From Prevotella sp. UBA4268 (GTDB lineage: Bacteria; Bacteroidota; Bacteroidia; Bacteroidales; Bacteroidaceae), in assembly GCA_002395135.1 (NCBI GenBank), contig DGWC01000083.1, positions 47,413 to 111,412 on the forward strand: a stretch of 64,000 nucleotides of DNA. Direction: 5' to 3'. The notes under the pieces were generated by a model. It was given only the letters and a program-made list of their open reading frames with translations, did no database searches and was not told the origin of the DNA. The translations under genes were made by a program, and so were the position numbers. Positions 33,308-43,237 of the stretch are shown one piece after another; position 1 is the stretch's first letter, and each line of letters starts with the position of its first letter.

Positions 33308-34279
33308 TTATTTGTCATTATCCGGTGTGCTGAACAGGTCTCTCACTTCCCTGGCATCTGACTGGAGTTGAGCCGCCAGTTCCTGTTCACTGTCAAACCG
33401 GTGTTCTTCTCGCATGCGGCGGACGAATCCCACGGCCAGTTGTTGTCCGTAGAGATTGCTGGAATAGTCGAGGATATGCACTTCAAGCGAGAGTGCGTTG
33501 TCGCCAAAAGTGGGGCGCCTGCCAATGTTCATCATCGATGGGCGTAGCATTGTTTCTGTCTTCAGGCAGGCATTGACGGCATAAACGCCCGGCGCTGGTA
33601 TGAGTTTGCGAGGGTCGTTCACTGCAATGTTGGCAGTGGGGAATCCCAGTTCGCGTCCTTTCTGCACGCCGTTAACCACTGTTCCCCATAGGAAATAGGG
33701 ATATCCCAGGCATTGCTCTGCCATTTCTGCATCTCCGTTCAGCAGGTATTTTCGTATTTGCGAAGAACTGATTTTGGGCGGGCAGGTGTTTTCGCTCTCG
33801 GTGCTCTCTGCTTTGAACTCATCGTTTCTCACCACGGTGATTCCCATTTCCTTGCCATACCTTACGTAGTCGTCGAAGGTTTCCTCGCGGTTGTGGCCGA
33901 AGCGGTTGTCGTATCCGATATAGAGAATCCGCACCTGCAGGCGTTCCTTCAGCACCTTCTGCATGAAATCGCGTGCGCTGTAGCCCGCCATCTCGACAGA
34001 GAAAGGCAGCACGGCACAATTGTCAATGCCTGTCTTCGAGAGCAGTAGTTCCTTTTCCTCGAAGGTGTTGAGCAGCAAAGGCTGATAATCGGCATGCAGC
34101 ACCTCGCGCGGATGTTTGTCAAAGGTGATGACGGTGGCTTCCAGTCCTTCTTGTCTCGCCTTTTCAATGAGGCGCGCAATGAGGTATTGGTGACCGCGAT
34201 GCACCCCGTCGAAGAACCCGATGGTGGCCACGCATGGTTTTGTGCATTTGGAATCTTTATTGAGATATATTGTTTTCAT
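33308..34279 (-). CDS. ribF: Riboflavin kinase / FAD synthetase
   Basis: A 323-aa bifunctional enzyme that makes FMN then FAD. The N-terminal FAD synthetase domain has ATIGFFDGVHRGHQYLIARL (nucleotide-binding GxFDGVHxGH) and ISSSQIRKYLLNGD. The C-terminal flavokinase has GTVVNGVQKGRELGFPTANI and GVYAVNA. I chose ATG 34279; the 31-aa upstream extension overlaps the ATPase stop. It is co-transcribed with the ATPase, whose stop lies 5 bp before its start. Confidence 0.95.
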   Translation of the reverse strand: MKTIYLNKDSKCTKPCVATIGFFDGVHRGHQYLIARLIEKARQEGLEATVITFDKHPREVLHADYQPLLLNTFEEKELLLSKTGIDNCAVLPFSVEMAGYSARDFMQKVLKERLQVRILYIGYDNRFGHNREETFDDYVRYGKEMGITVVRNDEFKAESTESENTCPPKISSSQIRKYLLNGDAEMAEQCLGYPYFLWGTVVNGVQKGRELGFPTANIAVNDPRKLIPAPGVYAVNACLKTETMLRPSMMNIGRRPTFGDNALSLEVHILDYSSNLYGQQLAVGFVRRMREEHRFDSEQELAAQLQSDAREVRDLFSTPDNDK

Positions 34280-34284
34280 GAAGT

Positions 34285-36909
34285 TTATGGTTTTGGGGAG
34301 AGTCTCTTCAGCAGTCGCCATCCTTCGCCAACCCACATGACGAGCGATGTGCAGGAGACGATTATTCCCCATTCCTGCAAGGAAAGTGCATCTGTGCGGA
34401 ACATCTTGCCGCCGAAGTTAACAATCAGAATCTGTCCGGTGAGAATGAACAGGAGCACCAGCAGGAGCCCCCGGTCGCGGTGTAGATAGCGGAAAGCGGA
34501 GTGGTTGCTGCCCAGTGTCTTCGCATTGAACAGGTTCCAGAATTGCAACATGACAAACACAGTGAAGAACTGGCTCAAGTCGTGGAGCAGGATGCCTGGG
34601 TCTTCGTCGAACTTAAGCAGATAGATAAGCAGGAAGAAGAGCAGGGCGAAGAAAGTTCCGCCAATGCCCAGAATGCCCTGCCACATGCTTTTGGTGATGA
34701 TGAAATCCGTCTGTCTGCGCGGCTTGTCTTTCATCACTTCTCGCGAAGGCGGCAGCGAGGCCAGTGCCATGGCGGCGAAAGTGTCCATGATGAGGTTCAC
34801 CCATAGAATCTGTGTCACGGTGAGCGGCATTTCAGTTCCGATGAAGGCACCTCCGAGTACGAGCAGCAGTGCGGTCACGTTGACCACCAGTTGGAAGAAG
34901 AGGAACCGCTGAATGTTCTTATAGAGCGACCGCCCCCACATCACCGCTTTGGCTATGCTGTGGAAAGAGTCGTCGAGCAGGGTCATGTCGCTTGCTTCCT
35001 TGGCAACGCTTGTGCTGCTTCCCAGTGAAAGTCCCACGTGGGCGTGGTTCAGTGCCGGTGCGTCGTTGGTTCCGTCGCCTGTAACGGCAACCACTTCGCC
35101 GCGCTGCTGAAGCATCTGCACCAGTCGCAGTTTGTCTTGCGGCCGTGCACGGCTGATAACGCGCAGGCTCCCGGCTATTTCTCGTGCTTCTTCTTCAGAG
35201 AGGGCAGAAAAGTCCGTTCCTGTGATGTGATATGGCGCTGCCGGCTTGGAGTCGTCTGTCCAGATTCCTATCTGGCGCGCCACTTCAATGGCTGTTGCCG
35301 AGGTGTCGCCCGTTACAATCTTCACCTCGATGCCTGCTTTGAGACATTGGCTCACGGCATCAGGTACGTCGGGGCGTATGGGATCGTTGATGCCCACAAT
35401 GGCCTGGAACTGAGAGTTGCATGCGAAAGCCAACGTGCGCATGGCCTTCTGCTGATAGGCGGCCAGCATGTCGTCTATGCTCTTTCGTTCTTCTTCAGCG
35501 AGGGAACACATTGACAGGACGATCTCAGGTGCTCCTTTTATAAATGTATAGGTGTCTGCATCCACAGAAACAGTGGTTTTCATGTATTTCGTTTCTGTGG
35601 AGAATGGTTGTCTTTGCCTGACGACGGAAGTTTTCCGCAGTTGGTTGTAGTCGAAGCCATGCTGTTGTATCCACCTTAGCAATGCCACTTCTGTGGGATT
35701 CCCTATACCGTTTTCTCCGTCAAGTTCGGCTGTGGTGTTGGCTGCAATGGCCAGAGCCATCATGTGCATGTCCTCCTCGTCGTTTTGTTTGCCGGCATGC
35801 GGGTCTTGGGGGATGCGTGAGAGACGATACTCGGCCACGGCCATTTTGTTCTGTGTGAGTGTGCCGGTCTTGTCTGTACAGATTACCGTAACGGCTCCCA
35901 TAGTTTCGCTTGCGTGGAGTTTTCTCACCAGATTGTTGCTTTTCAGCATACGGCGCATGTTGAGTGCCAGCGACAGGGTGACAGCCATAGGAAGTCCTTC
36001 GGGCACAGCCATCACGATGAGCGTGACGGCCATCATGAAATATTTCAGCACCACTTCGGCCATTTTCAGCCAATTGCCCCACTGCCAAATCTCTTGATGA
36101 ACGATGATGTCGTGAACAAGGAAAATGAAGAAGGCGGCGATGGCGATGCCCGAACCCACCTTGCTGATAATCTTGGCCAGACGGTCGAGTTGCATATTGA
36201 GTGGCGTTTTTACTTCGGTTTTGCGTGTGCTGTCGCGCGCCACCTTGCCTATTTCGGTGGCATCGCCGACGGCAGTTACACAGTATTTGCCGCTACCGCT
36301 CATGACCATGGTAGACCGAAGCAACTGCCAGGAGGGATAGGTGTGTTCGTCTTTGACGGCAGAGGCGTGAGAAGCGTCGATATCGGGGTTCCTTACTTTT
36401 TTTGTACAGACCAATTCTCCCGTCAGCGACGATTCGTTTACCTGCAAGTCGGTTGCAACTAGAAGTTCACCGTCGGCAGGAATCTCGTCTCCGGTTTCCA
36501 CTAGTACGATATCTCCTACAACGACTTCTTTTCTTGGAATCTGGGTAACCTTCCCGTTGCGTATCACCTTAACTGGTTGTTCTTCTCCGAAGGCTGTCAG
36601 TATGTTGAATTTCTTTGCAGCATCACGCTCAAAGTAAAAGCCGATTGTCGTGGCAAGGAGGATGGCCGCAAAAATGCCGATGGTTTCAATGTATTCTCTT
36701 TCCACGATGGCCAGTGCCAGAGAAATGGCAGCCGCAACAAGCAGTATCTGTATGATGGGATCCTGGTATTTCTCTATATACAACTTCCATAACGACACTT
36801 TTTTCGGGGGAGAAAGCAGATTCTCTCCAAAGGCGGCACGGTTTCTGGCAACTTCTTCTGCTGTCAGTCCGATGGTTGGATCAGTGAATAATCTTTCTTC
36901 CTGTTTCAT
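34285..36909 (-). CDS. Calcium-translocating P-type ATPase (PMCA/SERCA-like)
   Basis: An 874-aa P2-type ATPase that pumps Ca2+ out of the cytoplasm using ATP. The N-terminal cation ATPase domain is followed by the E1-E2 actuator with NESSLTGE, the phosphorylation motif ICDKTGTLTQNK (Asp about 343), the nucleotide-binding KGAPE, the hinge VTGDGTNDAPAL, and the cation-site helix AVPEGLPMAVTLSLA. Six C-terminal hydrophobic helices follow. Length fits the family. It leads the operon from a TATCTTTG promoter 22 nt upstream. Confidence 0.94.
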   Translation of the reverse strand: MKQEERLFTDPTIGLTAEEVARNRAAFGENLLSPPKKVSLWKLYIEKYQDPIIQILLVAAAISLALAIVEREYIETIGIFAAILLATTIGFYFERDAAKKFNILTAFGEEQPVKVIRNGKVTQIPRKEVVVGDIVLVETGDEIPADGELLVATDLQVNESSLTGELVCTKKVRNPDIDASHASAVKDEHTYPSWQLLRSTMVMSGSGKYCVTAVGDATEIGKVARDSTRKTEVKTPLNMQLDRLAKIISKVGSGIAIAAFFIFLVHDIIVHQEIWQWGNWLKMAEVVLKYFMMAVTLIVMAVPEGLPMAVTLSLALNMRRMLKSNNLVRKLHASETMGAVTVICTDKTGTLTQNKMAVAEYRLSRIPQDPHAGKQNDEEDMHMMALAIAANTTAELDGENGIGNPTEVALLRWIQQHGFDYNQLRKTSVVRQRQPFSTETKYMKTTVSVDADTYTFIKGAPEIVLSMCSLAEEERKSIDDMLAAYQQKAMRTLAFACNSQFQAIVGINDPIRPDVPDAVSQCLKAGIEVKIVTGDTSATAIEVARQIGIWTDDSKPAAPYHITGTDFSALSEEEAREIAGSLRVISRARPQDKLRLVQMLQQRGEVVAVTGDGTNDAPALNHAHVGLSLGSSTSVAKEASDMTLLDDSFHSIAKAVMWGRSLYKNIQRFLFFQLVVNVTALLLVLGGAFIGTEMPLTVTQILWVNLIMDTFAAMALASLPPSREVMKDKPRRQTDFIITKSMWQGILGIGGTFFALLFFLLIYLLKFDEDPGILLHDLSQFFTVFVMLQFWNLFNAKTLGSNHSAFRYLHRDRGLLLVLLFILTGQILIVNFGGKMFRTDALSLQEWGIIVSCTSLVMWVGEGWRLLKRLSPKP

Positions 36910-36930
36910 GCTTCAATCTCAATTCGGGTG

Positions 36931-36938
36931 CAAAGATA
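36931..36938 (-). promoter_or_regulatory. Promoter of the ATPase-ribF-CPBP operon
   Basis: CAAAGATA is TATCTTTG on the minus strand, a short distance (22 nt) upstream of the ATPase ATG. Confidence 0.7.
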
Positions 36939-37051
36939 GTTAAATTACAGCGTATTCTGTCCTAAAATCACATAAAAAACAGTTACAAAAAGCAAAGGGA
37001 GGCGTTATATGACATATATAATCATTGATTCTAATTATTTTTTTTCTAATT

Positions 37052-39751
37052 ATGTGCAAATCGTTATTGATGTCGTTTTTGTTCTTGTTCGTGTCTTTCA
37101 TTGCCAATGGTCAGCAGATAATCACTGTGGCGCAAGACGGAAGTGGTGACTATAATTCTGTCCAGGCGGCAGTAGATGCCGTGGAAGAAGGAACCGAAGC
37201 AACGATTGTTGTCAAGGCTGGTGTCTATGACGAGCGCGTGAACATCGGGTCGCGCCAGAAAGCATCAACAAAGCGTATCAATATGATAGGCGACGGCATC
37301 GATAAGACCATTATCACATCCCCGTTAGGACTGAAGTCAACACCCAAGGCCAAGGACATCTACCAATCGGCCGCCCTTGCTGTCTATGCCGATGATTTCT
37401 ATGCGGAGGGTATCACCTTTCGGAATACAGCAGGGAAAGAAGGTGGACAGGCCCTTGCCATCTTCGTTTCTGGCGACCGTCAGACCTTCTCTCAATGTGC
37501 ATTCAGAGGATATCAGGACACTCATCGTTCAAAGAAAGGAACGCGCAGTTATTATAAAGAATGTGTCGTAGAGGGTGCCACCGATTACATCTATTCGGGA
37601 GGAACAGCCTGGTTTGAGAGTTGTACGCTTCATTGTTTGGCTGGCGGGTATATCACAGCTCCCGAGGACATCAATGTCTTTATGGATGGGGCTGACGGTA
37701 CGCGCATCTATCTTGGCTTTGTTTTCAACCGTTGTACGGTGACGGCTCCGGCAGGAACAAGCAACAACAGTGTCTACTTAGGGCGTTGCTGGGGTGCAGA
37801 GAAATGTGGATCCCTTTTCATGAACTGCAATCTTGGGGCGCTTATTCATCCAGCGGGATGGTCAGAGATGGGTGGCAACAATGGAGAGAAATCATTTTTC
37901 GCAGAGTATCGGAATGTGGATGAAACAGGACAATTGGCCGATACATCAAAGCGTGTCAGTTGGGGGCGTCAGTTGAGTGATGCAGACTATGCGAAACTGT
38001 CTTCATGGGAACAGGTTGACGAAGTCTTCCGTCATTGCACCAACAATGAGGTGGAGTATCATCCCGAGCAGGTGATAGCAAGCCATAAGGGCAGCAGCGA
38101 CTACACTGCTTTGGAAAGCAAGTTGCTCGCATTCCCTACCGCCCGGGGCTTTGGCAAGTATGCATCCGGAGGGCGTGGCGGAAAGGTGGTTGAGGTAACC
38201 ACCCTTGAAGATTCTGGCGAAGGGTCTCTTCGTTGGGCACTGACCGAAGCGGGAACAGAGAATGCCACCATCGTTTTCCGCGTAAGTGGTATTATCACGA
38301 TTGGCGAAGATCCCAAGTCAAACAAGAAGCCCAAGGAACGCACCATCCGTGCTAAACTCAAGAATGTGACTATTGCCGGTCAAACGGCTCCCGGTGAAGG
38401 CATTTTGATACGAGGAGGAAAGATTAATTTGGGCGGGTCAGAGAATGTTATCATCCGTAACATCCGTTGTCGCGTGGGACTCAATGAGTCTGACGGATTC
38501 ATTGCCGGCGCAGGGTTGGGAATAGAAAATGCCAACAACATCATTATTGACCATTGCTGCTTTGGATGGAGTGGGGAAGAGAACATGACCATGTATGATA
38601 ATCATTTTACCACCGTTCAATGGTGTATCGTACACGAAGGCCTGTATGATGCCGGGCATGCAAAAGGTAACCGCAGTTACGCCAATCAGTGGGGTGGGTC
38701 GCCGGCCACATATCACCACAACCTGATGGCACACAACTTTAACCGCAGCGCTCGCCTGAATGGTGCCAGCAATTCCGCTGGCGACCGCAATGTCTTCATG
38801 GAGTTTTTCAACAATGTGAATTACAATTGGGGGAAGAAAAACTCCTGCTATGGCGGAGAGAACGAGGCTGGAAGCCAAAGCAGTCATGAGTGCAACTTTG
38901 TGGGTAACTATTATAAGCCTGGTCCCAGCACGCCAGACGATAGTTATTTCATTGAAATGTCGGCTGCGCGGAAAGGAAAGACATTGAACGGGCCGTCGGT
39001 ATGGTATTTCAACGGGAACGTAATGGAAGGCAACGAATCGGCATCCAACAATAACTGGAATGCCATTCATAACAACACGGGTTTCCCTATAGAACAAATG
39101 AAGTCGGAACAAACGGTCTATCCTTCGAAGTTCTATCCAAAACAGTATAATTACGATGACTATATCACGCCTACTGAGTCTGCCGAAGATGCCTACAACC
39201 ATGTGTTGGCTCATGCCGGAACCATGAACCGAGACGTGATAGAAAGGAGAATCGTTAGTGAGGTGGCTAATAAAACGGCTCAGTATAAAGGAACTACTCT
39301 ATACAAGGCAGGATTCATTGATTCACCTGCTGATGCAGAAGGGTGGCCTGTTTATCAGATAGGTGTGCCTGTTATCGACAACGACCATGACGGAATGGAT
39401 GATGACTGGGAGTCTGCACACGGACTGAATCCGGCTGATCCCGAAGATCGTAATACCATCTTCTCGCAGGAAGGGTACACCGCTCTGGAGGTATACCTTA
39501 ACAGCCTGATGGGCGAGTACATCACAATTGCCGCTGGCATATCATTGCCCAGTAAAGAATCTTCCATCCGAGACATTGCGCTATTTACGCCAGGTGGACT
39601 GCTCGTTAAGCAGTTCTCTTCTCAAAAACTGTCCGTCGGTGGCTTTCGTGCGAATATCAGAGCGTCTCAAGATATCCCGTCAGGACTTTATATAGCAAGA
39701 AAGACGTATGATGACAACCGAAGCGAAACAACAAAGTTTATTAAATACTAA
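37052..39751 (+). CDS. Secreted pectinesterase-pectate lyase fusion
   Basis: An 899-aa protein. A signal peptide (MCKSLLMSFLFLFVSFIANG) precedes a pectin methylesterase domain (about residues 25-330) with GYQDTHRSKKGTRSYY and GATDYIYSGG, the family's catalytic Asp region. A pectate-lyase-like right-handed beta-helix follows (about 355-770) with GFGKYASGGRGGKVVEVTT, VIIRNIRCRVG and SARLNGASNSAGDRN. Then comes a calcium-binding loop (DNDHDGMDDDWESAHGLNPA) and a C-terminal beta tail that ends SGLYIARKTYDDNRSETTKF, like type IX secretion tails. It first removes methyl groups from pectin and then cleaves the product. ATG 37052 is preferred over a TTG nine codons upstream. Confidence 0.93.
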   Translation: MCKSLLMSFLFLFVSFIANGQQIITVAQDGSGDYNSVQAAVDAVEEGTEATIVVKAGVYDERVNIGSRQKASTKRINMIGDGIDKTIITSPLGLKSTPKAKDIYQSAALAVYADDFYAEGITFRNTAGKEGGQALAIFVSGDRQTFSQCAFRGYQDTHRSKKGTRSYYKECVVEGATDYIYSGGTAWFESCTLHCLAGGYITAPEDINVFMDGADGTRIYLGFVFNRCTVTAPAGTSNNSVYLGRCWGAEKCGSLFMNCNLGALIHPAGWSEMGGNNGEKSFFAEYRNVDETGQLADTSKRVSWGRQLSDADYAKLSSWEQVDEVFRHCTNNEVEYHPEQVIASHKGSSDYTALESKLLAFPTARGFGKYASGGRGGKVVEVTTLEDSGEGSLRWALTEAGTENATIVFRVSGIITIGEDPKSNKKPKERTIRAKLKNVTIAGQTAPGEGILIRGGKINLGGSENVIIRNIRCRVGLNESDGFIAGAGLGIENANNIIIDHCCFGWSGEENMTMYDNHFTTVQWCIVHEGLYDAGHAKGNRSYANQWGGSPATYHHNLMAHNFNRSARLNGASNSAGDRNVFMEFFNNVNYNWGKKNSCYGGENEAGSQSSHECNFVGNYYKPGPSTPDDSYFIEMSAARKGKTLNGPSVWYFNGNVMEGNESASNNNWNAIHNNTGFPIEQMKSEQTVYPSKFYPKQYNYDDYITPTESAEDAYNHVLAHAGTMNRDVIERRIVSEVANKTAQYKGTTLYKAGFIDSPADAEGWPVYQIGVPVIDNDHDGMDDDWESAHGLNPADPEDRNTIFSQEGYTALEVYLNSLMGEYITIAAGISLPSKESSIRDIALFTPGGLLVKQFSSQKLSVGGFRANIRASQDIPSGLYIARKTYDDNRSETTKFIKY

Positions 39752-39940
39752 GCGCTGTCGTGTGCAAGGCCATAGGGATGATGATGTTTTTAAAATTCAT
39801 CACATCGTATGTGCAAAGAAGCGGTTCCTTGTGTCTCGGTCGATTGTCCGGAGAATGCTTTGAATGCGCAGAAAAGCATGGAATACTATGTTTTTTTGAC
39901 TTTTTCGGTTAAATAATTTGGATATTTGCCTAAAACACGC

Positions 39941-39948
39941 TAACTTTG
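39941..39948 (+). promoter_or_regulatory. Promoter of tRNA-Met
   Basis: TAACTTTG -7 box with TTTG at 39917-39920 (20-bp gap), about 30 nt before the tRNA. 39752-39916 shows no gene. Confidence 0.7.
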
Positions 39949-39977
39949 CAGCCACATTTCTCCGTAGGAGGAAAATA

Positions 39978-40051
39978 GGACTTGTAGCTCAGTTGGTTAG
40001 AGCAACAGACTCATAATCTGGAGGTCCCAGGTTCAAGCCCTGGCTGGTCCA
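39978..40051 (+). tRNA. tRNA-Met(CAU)
   Basis: Cloverleaf: acceptor GGACTTG/CTGGTCC with a G-U and one weak pair, D-arm GCTC/GAGC, anticodon loop CTCATAA (anticodon CAT), T-arm CCAGG-TTCAAGC-CCTGG. It reads Met; as CAU it could also be the Ile2 tRNA if lysidine-modified, but the body resembles elongator Met. Its 3' half is the left end of the island. Confidence 0.92.
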
Positions 40052-40060
40052 CACTGAAAA
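40006..40060. repeat. Left attachment repeat (attL) of the island
   Basis: 55 bp, from CAGACTCATAATC in the tRNA anticodon arm to CACTGAAAA past its 3' end, identical to 62601-62655. Confidence 0.95.
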
Positions 40061-40097
40061 TCAGTAACTTAGAAGAAATTCAAGTTGCTGATTTTTC
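40060..40097 (+). terminator. Island-supplied terminator after tRNA-Met
   Basis: ATCAGTAACTT and AAGTTGCTGAT (one G-T pair) around a short loop, then TTTTCG. It replaces the native terminator now at 62658-62695. Confidence 0.6.
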
Positions 40098-40101
40098 GTT
40101 T

Positions 40102-40185
40102 TGCGAAAACAATGCGAAAACAATCGGTTTGAGTTCGGTACCATTTTAAGCAAGTTTTTGCAATCTCGTGAGACTGCGAAAACAA
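40102..40185. repeat. Integrase arm-type repeats, left end
   Basis: TGCGAAAACAA occurs at 40102-40112 and directly adjoining at 40113-40123, and again at 40175-40185. The same 11-mer recurs at the right end (62467-62488 and inverted at 62337-62347), as expected for arm-binding sites of a tyrosine integrase. Confidence 0.6.
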
Positions 40186-40221
40186 GTAGCTTGAAACCGA
40201 TAGAGTTCTGACAACAATTCA

Positions 40222-40533
40222 TCATTCTCCTGAAAAGTATTCCCTTGCCAAGTCAATGGCAGTCAACCGAAGTTTCTCATCTTCCTCCTTCAATGTGGCA
40301 TATACCCCATCAGCTAACCAGAGGGTCATCAACTCCTTCTCGCTGACTTGATACAGCTCTGCCAATTGGGGAATCATGTCACGCCTAACTCGTCGTGCTC
40401 CAAGCTCCATCTTGCTGTACATAGGCTTATCTGTTTCCAGCAACTCTGCCAACTGGCGTTGTTTCAACCCATGTTCCAACCTCAAAGACTTTATCTTTGG
40501 GCCAAACATTCCATAAATTCTTTTATCTTTCAT
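40222..40533 (-). CDS. XRE-family regulator
   Basis: A 103-aa protein. The HTH at residues 10-65 reads IKSLRLEHGLKQRQLAELLE, then TDKPMYSKMELGARRVRRD, a Cro/CI-type domain with a Tyr-Ser recognition helix. The C-terminal helix is charged. It is the last gene of the leftward array, 15 bp after the unknown 327-aa gene, and probably controls that cluster. Confidence 0.85.
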   Translation of the reverse strand: MKDKRIYGMFGPKIKSLRLEHGLKQRQLAELLETDKPMYSKMELGARRVRRDMIPQLAELYQVSEKELMTLWLADGVYATLKEEDEKLRLTAIDLAREYFSGE

Positions 40534-40548
40534 ATCTATTCTATTATT

Positions 40549-41532
40549 TTACTGAAACGGATAGGCAATATATATCTGGCCTTCTGGATTCTTGATATAA
40601 AAATCTTCTATATCCCACTTAGGCTCTTTTTCTATATGAATGATTTTCCCAACTGTTTCATGCCAGAGGTTATTTCTATAACCATATTGGGCAATTAGAA
40701 TAATGGCGTATGCCATAATAGCATTAATCGCATTGAACAATTTTGCTTCGGCAAAATGTTTCTCACGATTATGCTTTATATGATTGTATGCTTGATACCA
40801 ATATAACAGTTCGTCATTCTCCCATGTTGAGAAAGGCGAAAAGGTTCCTAAATCACTATATCTATAAAACGACAATTCATACTCATCTAACTTTAAAGGC
40901 CCTTTCAACTTAAAATAATCCTTCATTTCAAAGTATTTTCTCCTGGGCTTGACTCCATTATTTGCTAATATACTCTGCATCCTTGCATCCAATTCTGTGC
41001 AAGCTAAAATAATGATATTCCTAATGGCATGACCGTAAACGCTAAATTGATCGCTATGCGGTGCAACTACTTTGAACACTTCTGCCATATCGCTAAGGAT
41101 TATCTCTAACTGTCGCAATTGATTTGAATAATCTTGGAAGTTATTAACGGGTAGATCCTCGTATAGCTCCGTTGAAAGAATACCATTTGGGATTGACTCA
41201 CGGGCATCCAAGTAAGAAGTATATAAGAATCTTGGTCTGTAGATAAAATGGTAACATTTCCCATAATCTAACTTAAATCGTTTCAAACGATAATTACTCC
41301 AGTACATCTTTGATGCAGAATACTCTGGAGAAGTTTTTGCTATCTCTTCAACTATTTTTTCCTCATTAATTAATCCGAAATCTGTTATTGGATTGCCAAA
41401 GGGAGCGCAGTAGTCATCATCAATTCCCAAAAGATATGCTTCACCATTATAATATGATAATGGAAAACACAAGAGCCGTTGTCCAGAGAAGACATCAGCC
41501 ATTAAAAGATATGTTCCATCTATTCTTACCAT
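40549..41532 (-). CDS. Unknown protein with HEPN-like helical region
   Basis: A 327-aa protein not recognised as a family. The N-terminal half is beta-rich (LLMADVFSGQRLLCFPLSYY). Residues about 180-300 are helical and contain NIIILACTELDARMQSILAN and a late WYQAYNHIKHNREKHF motif. The YNxIKHNR-type helix is reminiscent of HEPN-related helical domains seen in toxin and RNase proteins, but the canonical Rx4-6H is not certain. It lies between the Mrr-like nuclease and the XRE regulator with gaps of 13 and 15 bp, so it is probably part of that unit. Confidence 0.6.
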   Translation of the reverse strand: MVRIDGTYLLMADVFSGQRLLCFPLSYYNGEAYLLGIDDDYCAPFGNPITDFGLINEEKIVEEIAKTSPEYSASKMYWSNYRLKRFKLDYGKCYHFIYRPRFLYTSYLDARESIPNGILSTELYEDLPVNNFQDYSNQLRQLEIILSDMAEVFKVVAPHSDQFSVYGHAIRNIIILACTELDARMQSILANNGVKPRRKYFEMKDYFKLKGPLKLDEYELSFYRYSDLGTFSPFSTWENDELLYWYQAYNHIKHNREKHFAEAKLFNAINAIMAYAIILIAQYGYRNNLWHETVGKIIHIEKEPKWDIEDFYIKNPEGQIYIAYPFQ

Positions 41533-41545
41533 ATCGTTTACTTAA

Positions 41546-43237
41546 TTAATCATTTTGAGAATTGAGTTTTATAGGCTCCAGAAATCCCAGATTCATGTAA
41601 TCAGGAAACAAGTCCGTTTGATAATGTTTGTGAGCGAGAATTGCTAGAAACCAAAACTTTGTTTTTGTAGTTCGGAAATCAATAGAGTTATAACGTTTCT
41701 TATAACTTTTGTTGAATTCTTCAAGGCTTTCTGGCAATTTTATATTTGTCTGGACAGCCATTTCATCATATAGCTGATGCTCAAATAGTTTTATTTCCAA
41801 ATCTTCTGACTCTATTGGATACGAGACTTGCAGATTTACTTTCGTCTCCTCTATCTTCTCTCGGAGCATCGTGTATAATGGCTCTGCATCAGCCCATGCA
41901 ATAATCTCAATTAGTGTCATGAGAAACAATGATGAAGAATCGCTATATTCTGGAGATTTCTTATAGATGCTTTTTGCAACCTGTTTACTGTTCCCATGAA
42001 GTTCTGGAAACATATCCTTTTCATTTTTTCGAATTATAACGTTTAGGGTAAGGCGTTTAAAGAACTCCATGATTGTTTCCTCGTCTTTTTCTGTATGAGG
42101 CATACGAAGAACAAACGATAATAATAGCTGTAATGTAATTGCATGACTATCCAACAAAGGAACTTCGAACCCAGAATTATTCTGTAATATCTTCAGTACG
42201 ACATTTTTAGCATCATTGACATATTGTTTGTTTCTATTTTTTAAATTACAAGACACCATGTAATAGTAAAGCAAATCATTCATGAATGCATAGCATCTTA
42301 AGGGGTAACATACTCTTTCTGAGTCAGAACCTCGATACATGTATAGTCCTTTATACCCAAGAGCAAGTGGAATAATTTTTTGAAGATAGCTGATATATAT
42401 ATTCAAATGAAGATCCACAACTTTAGAGAAAAAATCAATCACTATTTTGGACTTTTCCTTATTGTTTTTAAGTATCCATGCCCACGTTTTTAATACGATT
42501 CTGTCAGAAGCCATTTTGGCAGGTAATAGATTCTTGGCATCTTGAGAATATTTGTATATAATGGCTAATAGCAGATTCAAAGAGGATAAACATTTGGCTA
42601 TTTCCCGATGATTCTTTTTATCTAAATTACAATGATTCAATTGTATGTCAATTAGACGGTCAACATCTGTTGTCTTCCATCCTGGCGCATCTAATAAGAC
42701 TAATGTCTTTTTAAACAAGGTATAGCTTTCGTCATCACAAAACAGACATTCGTCAAATAAGTATTTGGAAAACAATTCGGTGAGTAATTCTATATGCCAG
42801 CGTTCAAAACCACCATTAGGAAATTCCTGTTTTATAAATCCTTCGAATGTGTTTCTCGTGTTTTCTACCAAAATGCCATTGTGTACAAAAACTATTTTGT
42901 GTGGAAGTTTGTTGAATGAAGGAATTGAGGAATCATCGTATTTAGCATATTTTGCCGCCAATATAGAATCACGAACTCCATCCTTTATATAAAAAGTTGT
43001 ATCGTTTATGTCTTTTGCAGCATTACCTTTCAATTCAAAATACCAACGATACAAAAGCCCGTCTTCACCTTTTCCTATAGCAATAACATCTTTCCCATAT
43101 TGCGATTGGCCTTTTGAATTCCTAGGTGTAGCGACAATACGAAATCCCATTGCTTCGAGAAGCATTGGAAATATGTAGTCCAATTCTTTATCCTCTTTTA
43201 AAGATTCTAAGTAGTCTCTGACAATTCTATGTTTCAT
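41546..43237 (-). CDS. Mrr-like PD-(D/E)XK nuclease with long helical tail
   Basis: A 563-aa protein. Residues 20-110 look like a restriction-type nuclease fold: YIFPMLLEAMGFRIVATPRN, then QYGKDVIAI (Asp50) and WYFELKGNA (Glu68, Lys70) give D-(17)-E-x-K. The remaining about 450 residues are helical, without a recognised domain. Such Mrr-type nucleases cut foreign or modified DNA. ATG 43237 is preferred over GTG 43240. The start overlaps the end of the preceding gene by about 11 bp, so they are translated together. It may be the effector of a small defence module; no ATPase partner is adjacent. Confidence 0.7.
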   Translation of the reverse strand: MKHRIVRDYLESLKEDKELDYIFPMLLEAMGFRIVATPRNSKGQSQYGKDVIAIGKGEDGLLYRWYFELKGNAAKDINDTTFYIKDGVRDSILAAKYAKYDDSSIPSFNKLPHKIVFVHNGILVENTRNTFEGFIKQEFPNGGFERWHIELLTELFSKYLFDECLFCDDESYTLFKKTLVLLDAPGWKTTDVDRLIDIQLNHCNLDKKNHREIAKCLSSLNLLLAIIYKYSQDAKNLLPAKMASDRIVLKTWAWILKNNKEKSKIVIDFFSKVVDLHLNIYISYLQKIIPLALGYKGLYMYRGSDSERVCYPLRCYAFMNDLLYYYMVSCNLKNRNKQYVNDAKNVVLKILQNNSGFEVPLLDSHAITLQLLLSFVLRMPHTEKDEETIMEFFKRLTLNVIIRKNEKDMFPELHGNSKQVAKSIYKKSPEYSDSSSLFLMTLIEIIAWADAEPLYTMLREKIEETKVNLQVSYPIESEDLEIKLFEHQLYDEMAVQTNIKLPESLEEFNKSYKKRYNSIDFRTTKTKFWFLAILAHKHYQTDLFPDYMNLGFLEPIKLNSQND

